Shown: piece after piece, positions 8,189 to 17,369 of the stretch
Layout of the letters: every line of letters starts with the position of its first letter
Position numbering within the stretch: position 1 is the first letter of the stretch
DNA from: Gammaproteobacteria bacterium
Lineage (GTDB): Bacteria; Pseudomonadota; Gammaproteobacteria; Eutrophobiales; Eutrophobiaceae
Reading direction: 5' to 3'
DNA length: 57,307 bases
Assembly: GCA_028281365.1 (NCBI GenBank)
Contig: JANQJZ010000031.1
Span: 1-57,307 of the forward strand
Notes under the pieces: generated by a model
Database searches by the model: none
What the model was told of the DNA's origin: nothing
Seen by the model: only the letters and a program-made list of their open reading frames with translations
Made by a program: the position numbers and the translations under genes

Positions 8189-8433
8189 TTGTTTTCTATC
8201 AACTGTTCCTTTTCCTGGCGACTCAGTTTTTTTATCTCGGCTTCGCGTTTTGTCGCAGTTGCACGATCTGTGTAAGTTTCGTGATAGATCAATGTAACGG
8301 GTCTTCGTGAACGCGTGTAGGCTGCTGCCAATTTATTATCATGATTATGTTCCTGTAACCTGCGTTCAAGGTCACTTGTGATACCTGTATATAATGTCTG
8401 GTCGGAACAACGCAGGATATAGACAACCCACAT
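8185..8433 (-). CDS. GIY-YIG nuclease-superfamily protein (YhbQ/UPF0213-like)
   Basis: This 82-residue protein is a minimal GIY-YIG domain: VVYILRCSDQTLYTGIT at the N-terminus holds the YIL and YTG pair, followed by ERRLQEHN, then AAYTRSRRPVTLIYHE and a catalytic-position Glu in ATKREAEIKKLSRQEK. Its size matches the UPF0213 family, thought to act in nucleic acid processing, though the physiological role is unclear. It is a single gene between two convergent or parallel neighbours. Confidence 0.9.
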   Translation of the reverse strand: MWVVYILRCSDQTLYTGITSDLERRLQEHNHDNKLAAAYTRSRRPVTLIYHETYTDRATATKREAEIKKLSRQEKEQLIENN

Positions 8434-8453
8434 ATTTTAGGAACTGGTAATAT

Positions 8454-10799
8454 TTATGGTGCTTCCATCATCTCTTCGGCATCTGACACAGCAACATAAT
8501 ACCAGCCGATAGAATTTAACTTGTAATAAGCAATAACTTTTTCGCGTCCTTTATCGAAATAAAAATAATGACCCGATTGTCCCTTGCCAATTTTATTAAC
8601 GATATAATCATTTGGAAAGACTTCAAGCTCTTCAATCGAATTGATTAAGGTGCCCAAACCGTAAGACTGGGTTTTATCTGACCGGGTAACGATTATCTCT
8701 GCCTTTTCGTTTAATAAATAAACATCGTCTAAACCGGAAACATTATACATAGGCATTAATTTCTTTCGGATATACTCCAGTGTCAATTCAACACCAGCGA
8801 CACCGATAAAGTTACCTTTATTATCAAATAACGGATTGGTTGCCGGTAACAGAACACCACGTCCACCAACATCAATATAAGGTTGTAACCAACTGATGCC
8901 TTTTTTATTAACGGTATTACGATACCAGGGACGCAATCTTGGATCATAGGCATCGGGATAACCGGTCTTTCCGGGATAATCTGCAATAATACCCTCTTCC
9001 AATCCAACATAAGACCAGACTAATGGTAAGCCTTCTTCCATTATTGCTGCACGCGCTGCTTCATCATCATCCGGTGCAATCTTGGTCTTATGACTCTTTA
9101 ACATCAGCGACTTGAACGAATGACGTAATGGGTTCAGACGCTGCAAGATCGGCCTGACTTTTCTTTCACTTACACCTGGTGCCAATTTATAAACATGGTA
9201 ATCAACACTGATCGGGAAACCATAGACTTCCGAAAATTCGTAATCGTCCGGCCCTCTACCCGGCTTAGCAATTGTCTTGTTAGTATAATAAGGTGTCTTG
9301 TCTAAACTACCCTGATTAAACAAATTTGTTGCACCGATCGACAACCCTTCAAGAATTGCTTCGTATTGCAAAAACTCGGAGTCTATTCTTTGCGACTTCT
9401 TGGCAACCTGTGTAATAAAGTAATTCGTTTTCAGATCTTCGGTTTGAGTCTCACGCATCGTCTGCATCTGCATGAACAGCAATACAACGACCAGGGTAAA
9501 TGATGCAAGGACCGAGTACACCATGATATTTACTGCAGCCTTTCGATGATGTGCCACCCAACGCATCACCTTTTGTTTGGTCGATTCCGGGCGCGCCTTG
9601 ATTGCTTCACCTTGCATGAAGCGACGGATATCATCAGCAAAGTCGGCTACTGTCGGATAGCGATCTTCCGGCATATACTGGGTCGCCTTCTTGACAATCG
9701 CCAACAACTGTTCCTGTTCATCTGCCTGTTTGCCATAAGATGGTGGTGGATCGATGTGACCGCGACGGGCTTTCATCATGACTTCGTCACTGTTCTTACC
9801 ATTAATAGCACGATGGAAGGTAACCAATTCAAATAGGATTAAACCAAGTGAATAAAGATCACTGCGATGATCCAGGATATCCAGTTCACCTTCGGCCTGC
9901 TCCGGTGACATATAGGCCGGTGTCCCCATAACCTGCCCCATCTTGGTCTTGTCTTCTTCATCGACTTCATCGTGACCTACGAGTACCGTTTTATCACCAA
10001 AGGTTTCCTTGTCCACTTCGACAGTTTTCGCAATCCCCCAATCCATGACATAGACTTCGTTATAAGGTCCAATCATGATGTTTAATGGTTTCAGGTCACG
10101 ATGGATAACACCTTTACGGTGTGCGTAATGCATCGCATCACAAACTTTCAAAAAGTGTTCCAGTCGTGCATGCAAGTTATGATGTTCATCCGGGTATCCC
10201 TGTGTAACATACTGCTCCTGTGTTTCGCGGATATGTTCTTTTAAGGTAATACCATCGATTAATTTCATTGCATAACCGACCGATTCTCCACTGACCATTA
10301 TGGTATAAACAGGCACGATATTCGGGTGTTGTAATTGTGCTGTTACCTGTGCCTCCATGTAGAAACGTCCAAGGTAACTTGGAATCTCGGCGACATGCGG
10401 GTGAATCTTTTTATAGGCAACAGTCCTGTTGAGTTTGTTATCACGTGCTATCAGGATCTCACCCATTGCACCTTCATCGATGGATTCAAGCACGGTGTAA
10501 TCCTCGTCATCAATATAGGTCCCGGTAATTTGTGCTGCGGATGAAGATGCCTCGCCTGCGCCTGCCTTGTCTTTTATATCACCGATATCGCTAATATTGG
10601 CGATTGAGGTTAATTCGATCTTTTCATGTGTCTGAATATTCTTGTATTCGGTTGACGTGATCTTTTTCAGGTTATAGAGGTGAGCAACAAATTCTTCCTC
10701 GGTATGGTCACCGTTTTCAGCGAGGAATTCTTCACAAAGTGATTCCAACTCGGCAATACTGAGCGAGGTAATATTCTGTTTAATTGCTTCGGTTAGCAT
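8454..10799 (-). CDS. Transmembrane Ser/Thr protein kinase with extracytoplasmic Cache sensor
   Basis: The 781-residue protein has about 100 N-terminal cytoplasmic residues, then a Hanks-type kinase domain (about 101-390): glycine loop DEGAMGEI, lysine in VAYKKI, HRDLKPLNIM, a DWG in place of DFG, and GTPAYMSPEQAEG in the activation segment, so it looks active. One transmembrane helix lies near 425-448. The rest (about 450-775) is a periplasmic double-Cache-like region with YDPRLRPWYRNT, GGRGVLLPATNPLFD and GVAGVELTLEYI, as in ligand sensors. The layout implies that an external small molecule controls phosphorylation. No phosphatase gene is adjacent; FHA proteins at 30 and 34 kb are possible readers. 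Confidence 0.9.
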   Translation of the reverse strand: MLTEAIKQNITSLSIAELESLCEEFLAENGDHTEEEFVAHLYNLKKITSTEYKNIQTHEKIELTSIANISDIGDIKDKAGAGEASSSAAQITGTYIDDEDYTVLESIDEGAMGEILIARDNKLNRTVAYKKIHPHVAEIPSYLGRFYMEAQVTAQLQHPNIVPVYTIMVSGESVGYAMKLIDGITLKEHIRETQEQYVTQGYPDEHHNLHARLEHFLKVCDAMHYAHRKGVIHRDLKPLNIMIGPYNEVYVMDWGIAKTVEVDKETFGDKTVLVGHDEVDEEDKTKMGQVMGTPAYMSPEQAEGELDILDHRSDLYSLGLILFELVTFHRAINGKNSDEVMMKARRGHIDPPPSYGKQADEQEQLLAIVKKATQYMPEDRYPTVADFADDIRRFMQGEAIKARPESTKQKVMRWVAHHRKAAVNIMVYSVLASFTLVVVLLFMQMQTMRETQTEDLKTNYFITQVAKKSQRIDSEFLQYEAILEGLSIGATNLFNQGSLDKTPYYTNKTIAKPGRGPDDYEFSEVYGFPISVDYHVYKLAPGVSERKVRPILQRLNPLRHSFKSLMLKSHKTKIAPDDDEAARAAIMEEGLPLVWSYVGLEEGIIADYPGKTGYPDAYDPRLRPWYRNTVNKKGISWLQPYIDVGGRGVLLPATNPLFDNKGNFIGVAGVELTLEYIRKKLMPMYNVSGLDDVYLLNEKAEIIVTRSDKTQSYGLGTLINSIEELEVFPNDYIVNKIGKGQSGHYFYFDKGREKVIAYYKLNSIGWYYVAVSDAEEMMEAP

Positions 10800-10903
10800 A
10801 AATTCAGCTGTTTTGTTGTCTCACGCCGACAAAATAAAAAATACTATCTTTAATGGGCACATAATGCCAGTCTATAAGGTTCTGAATTTCCTGATATTCG
10901 GCA

Positions 10904-12073
10904 TTAGTCGACGAATATTTCCAGTAGCTCGTTCAGGTAGCGTAATCCCTTACTTGTCGCCTTCAGTCGATCCGGCTGCCAGTCCAGTAATTCACTCTCC
11001 TCGGCGATTGCCAGTTTATCTTTTATTTGAGTTATCGGTTGTCCGGTTCTTTCAAAAAACAGTGATGGCGTTGTCCCGTTATTAAGACGCATGGCGTTCA
11101 TCATGAATTCTAATGACAGATCATTACGCGTTAATGTCTTTTGTTCAGTTATGACTTCCTGTGTCCCGGCCAATTCAATATAGCGTGTCGGAATGCTATG
11201 ACGCTTAAATCGTTGTACTTGTACTTCAGGGACATTGGTAATCTTGCCGTGTGCGCCGGCACCCAGTCCAAGATAATCACCAAATTCCCAATAGTTCAGG
11301 TTATGTACACATTGATAACCATCCAACGCATATGCGGATATCTCATAGTGTTTAAAACCGTATTCCTGTAATAAGCTTTGTCCCTCACTTTGTATCTGCC
11401 AGATAGCATCATCTCCTGGTAAAACAGGCGGCCTTGCAGCAAAAATCGTATTGGGTTCTATCGTTAACTGATACCAGGATATGTGCCTGGGTTTATTTTC
11501 AATGGCTGTATGTAAATCATTTAAAGCGGATTTAATTGTTTGTTCCGGCAAACCAAACATTAGATCGATATTAAAATCTTCAAACCCTGCCTGATGACAA
11601 AGTTCGATAGCTGTTAATGCTTCTTTCGCATTATGTATTCGCCCCAATGATTTTAAATATTTATCATTGAAACTCTGTACACCGATTGATAAACGGTTGA
11701 TGCCGATTGCCCGGTAACCTTGAAACTTTTCGGCCTCTGCCGTTCCGGGGTTTGCTTCCAATGTGATTTCAATCTCCGGATAAAACGTCAATCGTGCTCG
11801 CAATTCGCTTAATAACTTATCGATTGCCGCAACAGAAAATAAACTTGGTGTTCCGCCACCAATGAAGATACTGATAATTCTTCTACCCCAAATCCCCGGT
11901 AACTCTAATTCAAGGTCACGTATCAGTGCATCAATATAGTGTTGTTCCTGGAATTCAGTATCTCTGAATTCATGAGAATTAAAATCGCAATAGGGACATT
12001 TCTTTACACACCAGGGTAAATGGATGTAAAGCGATAGGGGTGGATTTTCATTGAATGTTAATAGCGATGTCAT
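10904..12073 (-). CDS. hemW: Radical SAM haem chaperone HemW
   Basis: The 389-residue protein starts with LSLYIHLPWCVKKCPYCDFNSHE, the CxxxCxxC iron-sulfur motif with the HemW/HemN-like context, followed by FIGGGTPSLF and ITLEANPGT, SIGVQSFND and DLMFGLPEQT. It ends with the winged HemW C-terminal region (LSLEFMMNAMRL). HemW proteins resemble coproporphyrinogen oxidase but deliver haem. In many gammaproteobacteria hemW follows rdgB; here the two are separated by the TetR-SDR operon and the hairpin repeat, suggesting an insertion between them. Confidence 0.92.
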   Translation of the reverse strand: MTSLLTFNENPPLSLYIHLPWCVKKCPYCDFNSHEFRDTEFQEQHYIDALIRDLELELPGIWGRRIISIFIGGGTPSLFSVAAIDKLLSELRARLTFYPEIEITLEANPGTAEAEKFQGYRAIGINRLSIGVQSFNDKYLKSLGRIHNAKEALTAIELCHQAGFEDFNIDLMFGLPEQTIKSALNDLHTAIENKPRHISWYQLTIEPNTIFAARPPVLPGDDAIWQIQSEGQSLLQEYGFKHYEISAYALDGYQCVHNLNYWEFGDYLGLGAGAHGKITNVPEVQVQRFKRHSIPTRYIELAGTQEVITEQKTLTRNDLSLEFMMNAMRLNNGTTPSLFFERTGQPITQIKDKLAIAEESELLDWQPDRLKATSKGLRYLNELLEIFVD

Positions 12074-12213
12074 GTTCGACGCGCAGTATAACGATTCAAC
12101 AGGTCATGGAATATTGGAACGGATGCGGTCCTGGCTCTGTCTCGCTCCATAGATGAGGTTGGAGAGAAATTTCACTTTAAAAACATAATGTTAGAATTTT
12201 TACATATTATTAT

Positions 12214-12255
12214 TTGACTATTTATCAAAATACATACATACTGGTCGGTATGTAT
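12214..12255 (+). promoter_or_regulatory. Promoter with TetR-type operator
   Basis: A -35 box TTGACT (12214-12219) and a -10-like CATACT (12237-12242) are separated by 17 bp. An exact 8-bp inverted repeat, ATACATAC-TGGTCG-GTATGTAT at 12234-12255, covers the -10 region. This is the usual arrangement for autorepression by the TetR-type regulator starting at 12395. The operator also overlaps the start codon of the small ORF at 12250. Confidence 0.65.
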
Positions 12256-12393
12256 AACACTAAGGCACAATCCTATTCCGATATTGATCGTAACCAGATC
12301 CGTTATGAATTTTTACAGGCGGCCTATCGTGAATTGTTTGGCCATTGGCCCAAACCGCAGCAGATTTGCACGCTGACTCAGGGGACGAATTGA
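12250..12393 (+). CDS. Possible small leader protein (47 residues) before tetR
   Basis: An ATG frame inside the operator encodes 47 residues beginning MYNTKAQSYSDIDRN and ending LTQGTN. Its TGA is separated from the tetR ATG by a single base, which favours translational coupling. The composition (YEFLQAAYRELFGHWPKP) looks protein-like rather than random. No ribosome site precedes it, and the predicted transcription start is at about its ATG, so it would have to be leaderless. I do not recognise the family, and it could be a chance frame. Confidence 0.4.
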   Translation: MYNTKAQSYSDIDRNQIRYEFLQAAYRELFGHWPKPQQICTLTQGTN

Positions 12394-12394
12394 G

Positions 12395-12994
12395 ATGGTT
12401 ATCAGGAATCCCGATAAAACCAGAACGGCTTTAATCAATGCTGCCTTTGAAGAGATAAACCAGAATGGTTTTCAGGCAGCAAGTTTAAACAATATCCTGA
12501 ATGAAACTGATGTTACCAAAGGTGCCCTTTATCATCATTTTCCATCGAAACTCGATTTGGGTTATGCCGTTGTTGATGAGCTAATCAGTGAAGCGATGAA
12601 TGAGAGTTGGGTCGTACCTTTAGAAAATTCAAACAATATTATCGATTCATTGTTGTCATTAATTGATCGCAGTATTAAATGTCGCGACGATGAAAGTATT
12701 TGTCTTGGGTGTCCGTTAAATAATCTTGCTCAGGAGATGTCTCCTATTGATGAAGGTTTCCGTGAACGTATCAATGCGATCTTTGATCGATGGCGCTCCG
12801 CTATTGCAGATGGATTAAGCAAAGGACAAACCGACGGCATTGTAAAAGAAACAATTTCTGCGGATGCATCTGCCTATTTTATTGTGGCTGCGATCGAAGG
12901 TGCAACCAGTCTGGCAAAGAATGCAAAAAGTGTCGATGTCTTAAAAACATCGTTGCAAGGTTTAAAAGAACATATACAAACATTACGCAATTAA
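12395..12994 (+). CDS. TetR/AcrR-family transcriptional regulator
   Basis: The 199-residue protein has a TetR N-terminal helix-turn-helix (residues about 8-55: RTALINAAFEEINQNGFQAASLNNILNETDVTKGALYHHFPSKLDLGYAVVD) and a ligand-binding C-terminal half with ICLGCPLNNLAQEMSP, as in the YcdC/NemR-like subgroup with conserved cysteines. It lies 19 bp before the SDR gene and behind its own operator, so it probably represses itself and the SDR gene until an electrophile or other ligand binds (inference). Confidence 0.88.
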   Translation: MVIRNPDKTRTALINAAFEEINQNGFQAASLNNILNETDVTKGALYHHFPSKLDLGYAVVDELISEAMNESWVVPLENSNNIIDSLLSLIDRSIKCRDDESICLGCPLNNLAQEMSPIDEGFRERINAIFDRWRSAIADGLSKGQTDGIVKETISADASAYFIVAAIEGATSLAKNAKSVDVLKTSLQGLKEHIQTLRN

Positions 12995-13013
12995 ATTACT
13001 CAGGAGAAATCGT

Positions 13014-13751
13014 ATGTCTAACAAAGTTGCATTAGTCACGGGCGGTAGTACTGGAATCGGTGCTGCTATTGCTAAACATCTTGCTGAAGATGGTTTTAAG
13101 GTTTTAATAACCGGCAGAAATGAAAACACATTAAAAGAATCGGCAACACAACATGAAAACATTGGTTACATTGTGTCAGATGTTTCAAAACCTGAAGATG
13201 TTAAGAAAACTGTTGAACATATAAAAAGCACGTTTGGTCAACTGGATGTACTCGTGAATAACGCGGGTATCGCCCCACCTGTTCCATTTGAAGAAATATC
13301 CCTTGATCACTATGACCAGGTATATAACGTTAATGTTCGCGGCCTGGTCGACATGACATTGAACTCCTTACCTTTATTGAAAGAGAGTAAAGGCAATATT
13401 GTTAATATTTCCTCTGTCGTTGGTGACAGACCCATCCCCGGTTTCACAATCTATTCTTCAACCAAGGGTGCCGTAACCAACCTGACTATGGGTCTGGCAA
13501 AAGAACTGGCAGCTATGGAAATTCGTGTAAATGCAGTCAGTCCCGGACCTATTGAGACACCGTTATTTGATAAGACCGGGTTGACTGAAGATGAAATGCA
13601 ACATATGGGCGAACAAATTAATTCCATGGTACCACTTGGTCGATTTGGTACTGCCGATGAAGTCGCTACCACTGTGGCTTTTCTGGCTTCCGAAAAAGCA
13701 GCCTATATCACCGGTGCACAATATAAAGTCGATGGTGGTTTTGGCGCATAA
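13014..13751 (+). CDS. Short-chain dehydrogenase/reductase (SDR)
   Basis: The 245-residue protein is a classical SDR: TGGSTGIGAAIA near residue 9 for NAD(P) binding, NNAGIAPP near 87, catalytic Ser in VNISSVVGD, YSSTKGAV with Tyr and Lys spaced YxxxK, and RVNAVSPGPIETPLF. It ends with YITGAQYKVDGGFGA. The exact substrate cannot be told from sequence. A good ribosome site (CAGGAGAAA) precedes the ATG. It is co-transcribed with the TetR gene and followed by a strong terminator. Confidence 0.9.
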   Translation: MSNKVALVTGGSTGIGAAIAKHLAEDGFKVLITGRNENTLKESATQHENIGYIVSDVSKPEDVKKTVEHIKSTFGQLDVLVNNAGIAPPVPFEEISLDHYDQVYNVNVRGLVDMTLNSLPLLKESKGNIVNISSVVGDRPIPGFTIYSSTKGAVTNLTMGLAKELAAMEIRVNAVSPGPIETPLFDKTGLTEDEMQHMGEQINSMVPLGRFGTADEVATTVAFLASEKAAYITGAQYKVDGGFGA

Positions 13752-13788
13752 CAGTGATCTTCCTCCCCCCAAGTAGTCACTCCTTTAT

Positions 13789-13815
13789 AGCGGCCTGTTA
13801 ACGGCCGCTTTTTTT
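13789..13815 (+). terminator. Rho-independent terminator after SDR gene
   Basis: AGCGGCC and GGCCGCT pair around TGTTAAC, followed by a run of T residues on the + strand. It ends the tetR-SDR transcript. Confidence 0.9.
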
Positions 13816-13817
13816 AT

Positions 13818-13937
13818 GTTCATGGATGAACTGTATGTCGCGAGAAGGCAAGGATGCTTGGAGCGACGATTTACAAGGATGTAATGTATATCGCTTGTGC
13901 AGGATGCACACAAGCGATGTATGTTCATGGATGTGAC
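13818..13937 (+). repeat. String of five small hairpins with GGA(T) loops
   Basis: On the + strand five short stems follow one another. Their loops carry TGGAT, AAGGAT, AAGGA, CAGGAT and TGGA: GTTCATGGATGAAC, a GTCGC...GCGAC stem enclosing CAAGGATGCTTG, TTACAAGGATGTAA, an ATCGCTTG...CAAGCGAT stem enclosing GCAGGATGC, and GTTCATGGATGTGAC. The block fills the space between the SDR terminator and the end of rdgB. The spacing and loops recall CsrA/RsmA-binding RNAs, but I see no promoter for an independent transcript. From memory, similar GGATG-bearing palindromic repeats are common between genes in gammaproteobacteria, so a DNA repeat family is the simpler reading. Confidence 0.6.
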
Positions 13938-13940
13938 GAA

Positions 13941-14543
13941 TTACATTTCATTAATCTGTGTGATTAGTGATCTGAGTGCCTGCCCACGGTGACTAAGTTG
14001 GTTCTTGGTCTCCGGTGGTAATTCTGCTGACGTGCAATCATGTGTGGGAACATAAAATATCGGATCATAACCAAAACCATTCTCACCCCGTGGTTCGGTG
14101 ATTACAACTCCATCCCAGATTCCCTGGGCAATGATTGGCGTTGGATCATCAGCATGACGTAAGAAAACCATTAAACAAACGAATCGCGCCTGGCGATTTT
14201 TTTCATCCAGGGGCTTTATTTCTTCAATTAGTTTATACAGGTTTGCTTCATCGGTAGCACCCACACCTGCAAAGCGCGCTGAATAAATTCCCGGTTTACC
14301 GTTTAATGCCAATATTTCTATTCCTGAATCATCGGCTATTGTTGCATTACCGGTATGAGAGGCCGCATTACGCGCTTTAATCAGTGCATTTTCAACAAAG
14401 CTTAAACCTGTTTCTTCTACTTCGGGAACATTAAACTCGGATTGTGACCGGATATTGAGCGATATATCTTCTAGTAATGCATTTATCTCTCTAACCTTAC
14501 CCGGGTTATTACTGGCCAGGACAATCTTTTGTTTCTCCGTCAT
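13941..14543 (-). CDS. rdgB: XTP/dITP pyrophosphatase RdgB/HAM1
   Basis: The 200-residue protein hydrolyses non-canonical purine nucleoside triphosphates (ITP, XTP) to monophosphates. Family motifs are present: [14 protein letters not shown] at the N-terminus, [47 protein letters not shown] and the C-terminal LSHRGQAL. Its start overlaps the end of rph by 4 bp (ATGA), so the two are translationally coupled. Length is standard. Confidence 0.95.
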   Translation of the reverse strand: MTEKQKIVLASNNPGKVREINALLEDISLNIRSQSEFNVPEVEETGLSFVENALIKARNAASHTGNATIADDSGIEILALNGKPGIYSARFAGVGATDEANLYKLIEEIKPLDEKNRQARFVCLMVFLRHADDPTPIIAQGIWDGVVITEPRGENGFGYDPIFYVPTHDCTSAELPPETKNQLSHRGQALRSLITQINEM

Positions 14544-15259
14544 GTTGTTTCCAATGCCTTACATTGATATTCAAATAATTCTTTTATCCCTTTCTGTGCC
14601 AGACTTAACATGGCGTTCAGCTCATCTGCACTAAACGGATGGCCTTCTGCCGTTCCCTGCACTTCTATGAATTGTTCTGCATCGTTCATGACCACATTCA
14701 TATCTGTCTCTGCAGTTGAATCCTCCTGATAATCCAGGTCTAACACCGGTGTATTGTCACAAATACCTACCGAGATCGACGCAATCTTGCCTTTAATGGG
14801 ATCGGAATCTATTAAACCTTCCTGTTTAGCTTTATTGACTGCATCAACCAGCGCGATATAGCCCCCTGTTATTGATGCTGTGCGCGTACCACCATCTGCC
14901 TGGATTACATCACAATCAACGATTATTGTGTTTTCACCTAACGCTTCCATATCGATAACGGCTCTTAATGATCGACCTATTAATCGCTGGATCTCCATGG
15001 TACGTCCACCCTGTTTATTTTGTGTCGCTTCCCGTCGCATCCTTGAGCCGGTCGAACGCGGCAACATGCCATATTCACCTGTCACCCAACCCCGTTCCTG
15101 ACCACGCAAAAAGCCTGGAACCCCGGTCTCAAAACTTGCGTTACAGATTACCTTGGTATTACCGAATTCAATCAATACTGATCCCTCAGCATGACAGGTA
15201 TAATGTCTTGTTATACTAACAGGTCTTAGCTGATCAGCTGCACGTCCACTCGGGCGCAT
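14540..15259 (-). CDS. rph: Ribonuclease PH
   Basis: I start this 239-residue exoribonuclease at the ATG at 15257-15259 ([14 protein letters not shown]), the conserved RNase PH N-terminus; CAGGAG lies just upstream. A longer frame reaching 15349 adds 30 residues that do not belong to the family. Motifs include [47 protein letters not shown] and [17 protein letters not shown]. It trims tRNA 3' ends by phosphorolysis. It is divergent from yicC and coupled to rdgB. Confidence 0.96.
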   Translation of the reverse strand: MRPSGRAADQLRPVSITRHYTCHAEGSVLIEFGNTKVICNASFETGVPGFLRGQERGWVTGEYGMLPRSTGSRMRREATQNKQGGRTMEIQRLIGRSLRAVIDMEALGENTIIVDCDVIQADGGTRTASITGGYIALVDAVNKAKQEGLIDSDPIKGKIASISVGICDNTPVLDLDYQEDSTAETDMNVVMNDAEQFIEVQGTAEGHPFSADELNAMLSLAQKGIKELFEYQCKALETT

Positions 15260-15373
15260 AAAATTCTCCTGATTAAAAAGTGATGCATTATAACGATAAA
15301 ATGTAATCTCGTGTTTCCCATAGATTAACGACACGTTACTATTAGCCAACGAAAATATTACAGGGACAAATCA

Positions 15374-16240
15374 ATGATCCAAAGCATGACGGCTTATGGT
15401 CGTACTGAACATTCAGGTGACTGGGGTGAAGCCAGTTGTGAAATACGTAGTGTAAATCATCGTTATCTTGAGATGTCGATACGTTTGCCGGAAGAACTAC
15501 GTATGCTGGAACAAGCTATTCGTGACTGTATATCCAATAAAATTAAACGAGGCAAAATAGACTGCAATATCCGTTTTGAGCAACGTGCCTCAAATAACAA
15601 TGGACTTCCAATTAATGAAGAATTATTAAACAAGCTTATTGAAACAGCTGAAAATACCAACTCCAGATTAAAAGATGCAACCTCGCTAAACCCATTAGAG
15701 CTTTTACGCTGGCCTGGTGTTCTTGATAAAGATATCCCTGACCCGGAAAAAATCAGTCCGCCAATTTTAGAACTCGTCAATCAAACACTGGATAATGTAA
15801 TTGAAGCTCGTCAAAGAGAAGGTGAAAAGATCAGGACAATGATCATCGAACGTTGTGATCTGGTAAAAGACAACGTTATCAAGGTTCGTAAACAATTACC
15901 TTCCATACTGGAAAACCAGCGCGAGAAACTATTACAAAAAGTGCAGGAACTTTCTGCAGAGCTGGATAATGAAAGACTGGAGCAGGAATTGCTTTTTCTT
16001 TCTCAAAAAATGGATGTCGCCGAAGAACTGGATCGTCTGGATGCTCACATAGATGAAGTCAATCGAGTGCTGGAACAGTCCGGGCCTGTTGGCAGAAAAC
16101 TGGATTTTTTAATGCAGGAATTAAACCGTGAATCCAATACTCTTGGTTCAAAATCAATCCATCTTGATACCAGTAATGCTTCTGTTGATTTAAAGGTATT
16201 GGTTGAACAGATGAGGGAACAGATACAAAACGTAGAATAG
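15374..16240 (+). CDS. yicC: YicC/YloC-family endoribonuclease
   Basis: The 288-residue protein begins MIQSMTAYGRTE, the strongly conserved YicC N-terminus, continues with VNHRYLEMSIRLPEELR and ends with RKLDFLMQELNRESNTLGSKS, which marks the DUF1732 C-terminal domain. YicC proteins have been described as endoribonucleases affecting small RNA and mRNA turnover. It is divergent from rph and leads the operon into gmk and rpoZ, with 12 bp to gmk. Confidence 0.95.
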   Translation: MIQSMTAYGRTEHSGDWGEASCEIRSVNHRYLEMSIRLPEELRMLEQAIRDCISNKIKRGKIDCNIRFEQRASNNNGLPINEELLNKLIETAENTNSRLKDATSLNPLELLRWPGVLDKDIPDPEKISPPILELVNQTLDNVIEARQREGEKIRTMIIERCDLVKDNVIKVRKQLPSILENQREKLLQKVQELSAELDNERLEQELLFLSQKMDVAEELDRLDAHIDEVNRVLEQSGPVGRKLDFLMQELNRESNTLGSKSIHLDTSNASVDLKVLVEQMREQIQNVE

Positions 16241-16252
16241 AGTTATTATTAA

Positions 16253-16882
16253 ATGCAAAATAAGAAAAACGGAACATTATTTATTATCGCTGCACCATCA
16301 GGTGCTGGAAAAACATCACTGATTAAAGCACTGGTCGAACAGATAGAAAATCTGAGTGTATCTATTTCATATACAACACGCGAACCCAGACCGGATGAGA
16401 CAGACGGTGAATGTTATTACTTTATTGATGAAAACAGGTTTAAGGAATTAATTAATCAGAACTGTTTTCTGGAATATGCCAAGGTATTTGAACATTATTA
16501 TGGAACACCGCGTGATTGGGTTGAGCAGGAGCTCAAGGCGGGTAACAATATAATTCTTGAAATTGACTGGCAAGGTTCAGAACAGGTTAATTCCCAATTA
16601 CGTGGAAGTGTCAGTATTTTTGTGTTACCTCCTGATTACCAGACATTAAAAGACCGGCTCGTTAGTCGGCAAAATGATGATATGGAGACTATTGAATTCA
16701 GAATGGATGCAGCTCGTGAAGAAATATCTCACTATAAGGATTTTGACTATATTGTCATTAATGATGATTTTGACACAGCCGTATCGGAAATTGAGGCGAT
16801 TATCACCGCCAGTAATCTCGGCAAATGCCGGCAATCCGGTTTTTATGATGAATTTGTAGAGCAAATCATGGCGGAACAGTGA
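16253..16882 (+). CDS. gmk: Guanylate kinase
   Basis: The 209-residue enzyme phosphorylates GMP to GDP. The P-loop APSGAGKTSLI lies near residues 14-24, the GMP-binding SISYTTREPRPDETDGECYYFI follows, and then EYAKVFEHYYGTPRDWVE and ILEIDWQGSEQV. Length is typical. It follows yicC in the usual gammaproteobacterial order; after a gap of about 115 bp comes rpoZ. Confidence 0.96.
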   Translation: MQNKKNGTLFIIAAPSGAGKTSLIKALVEQIENLSVSISYTTREPRPDETDGECYYFIDENRFKELINQNCFLEYAKVFEHYYGTPRDWVEQELKAGNNIILEIDWQGSEQVNSQLRGSVSIFVLPPDYQTLKDRLVSRQNDDMETIEFRMDAAREEISHYKDFDYIVINDDFDTAVSEIEAIITASNLGKCRQSGFYDEFVEQIMAEQ

Positions 16883-16996
16883 TGAATTCAGTAGAATGCC
16901 GCCCGATACAGGTTGGTGGCTTACAAATCAGCAATAAATTGACGGATAAACCAACCGAATAACCAGTTAAGAGAATTTATAGGAACGAGGAAAAAA

Positions 16997-17257
16997 ATGG
17001 CCAGACTTACTGTCGAAGATTGCCTGGAATATGTTGTTAACCGTTATGACCTGGTTTTACTGGCAACTAAACGGGCGCGTCAGATTGCAATGGGGAGTGA
17101 TCCATTAGTACCTGAAAATAACGATAAACCTACTGTAGTTGCCTTACGTGAAATTGCCGAAAACCTGGTGACCAATGAAAATATCGACAAAATAAATCAA
17201 TTTGATACCGAAGATGAATTTTCAGATTCGGAATTCGATTTACCTCCAGCAGAATAA
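16997..17257 (+). CDS. rpoZ: RNA polymerase omega subunit
   Basis: The 86-residue protein matches Rpo[34 protein letters not shown], then [14 protein letters not shown]. It helps assemble RNA polymerase and is a binding site for ppGpp, which fits the position directly before spoT. AACGAGGAAAA provides the ribosome site. A strong terminator follows. Confidence 0.96.
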   Translation: MARLTVEDCLEYVVNRYDLVLLATKRARQIAMGSDPLVPENNDKPTVVALREIAENLVTNENIDKINQFDTEDEFSDSEFDLPPAE

Positions 17258-17280
17258 ATATACCGTCTTCAGACGACATA

Positions 17281-17308
17281 AAAGGGCACTTTAGGTGCCC
17301 TTTTTTTA
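17281..17308 (+). terminator. Rho-independent terminator after rpoZ
   Basis: AAGGGCAC and GTGCCCTT form a stem with loop TTTAG followed by a T-run. It separates rpoZ from spoT, which must therefore have its own start within 17309-17369 or rely on read-through. Confidence 0.9.
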
Positions 17309-17369
17309 TTCATGTATCATACAATTAAACAATTATTAATTATGGTAACTGTGTTTACATTGAACTGCC

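Noticed and set aside
12110-12185. Possible extra GGATG-type hairpin block after hemW
   Set aside because: One GGATG and a CTCCA...TGGAG stem are present, but no clear row of hairpins forms.
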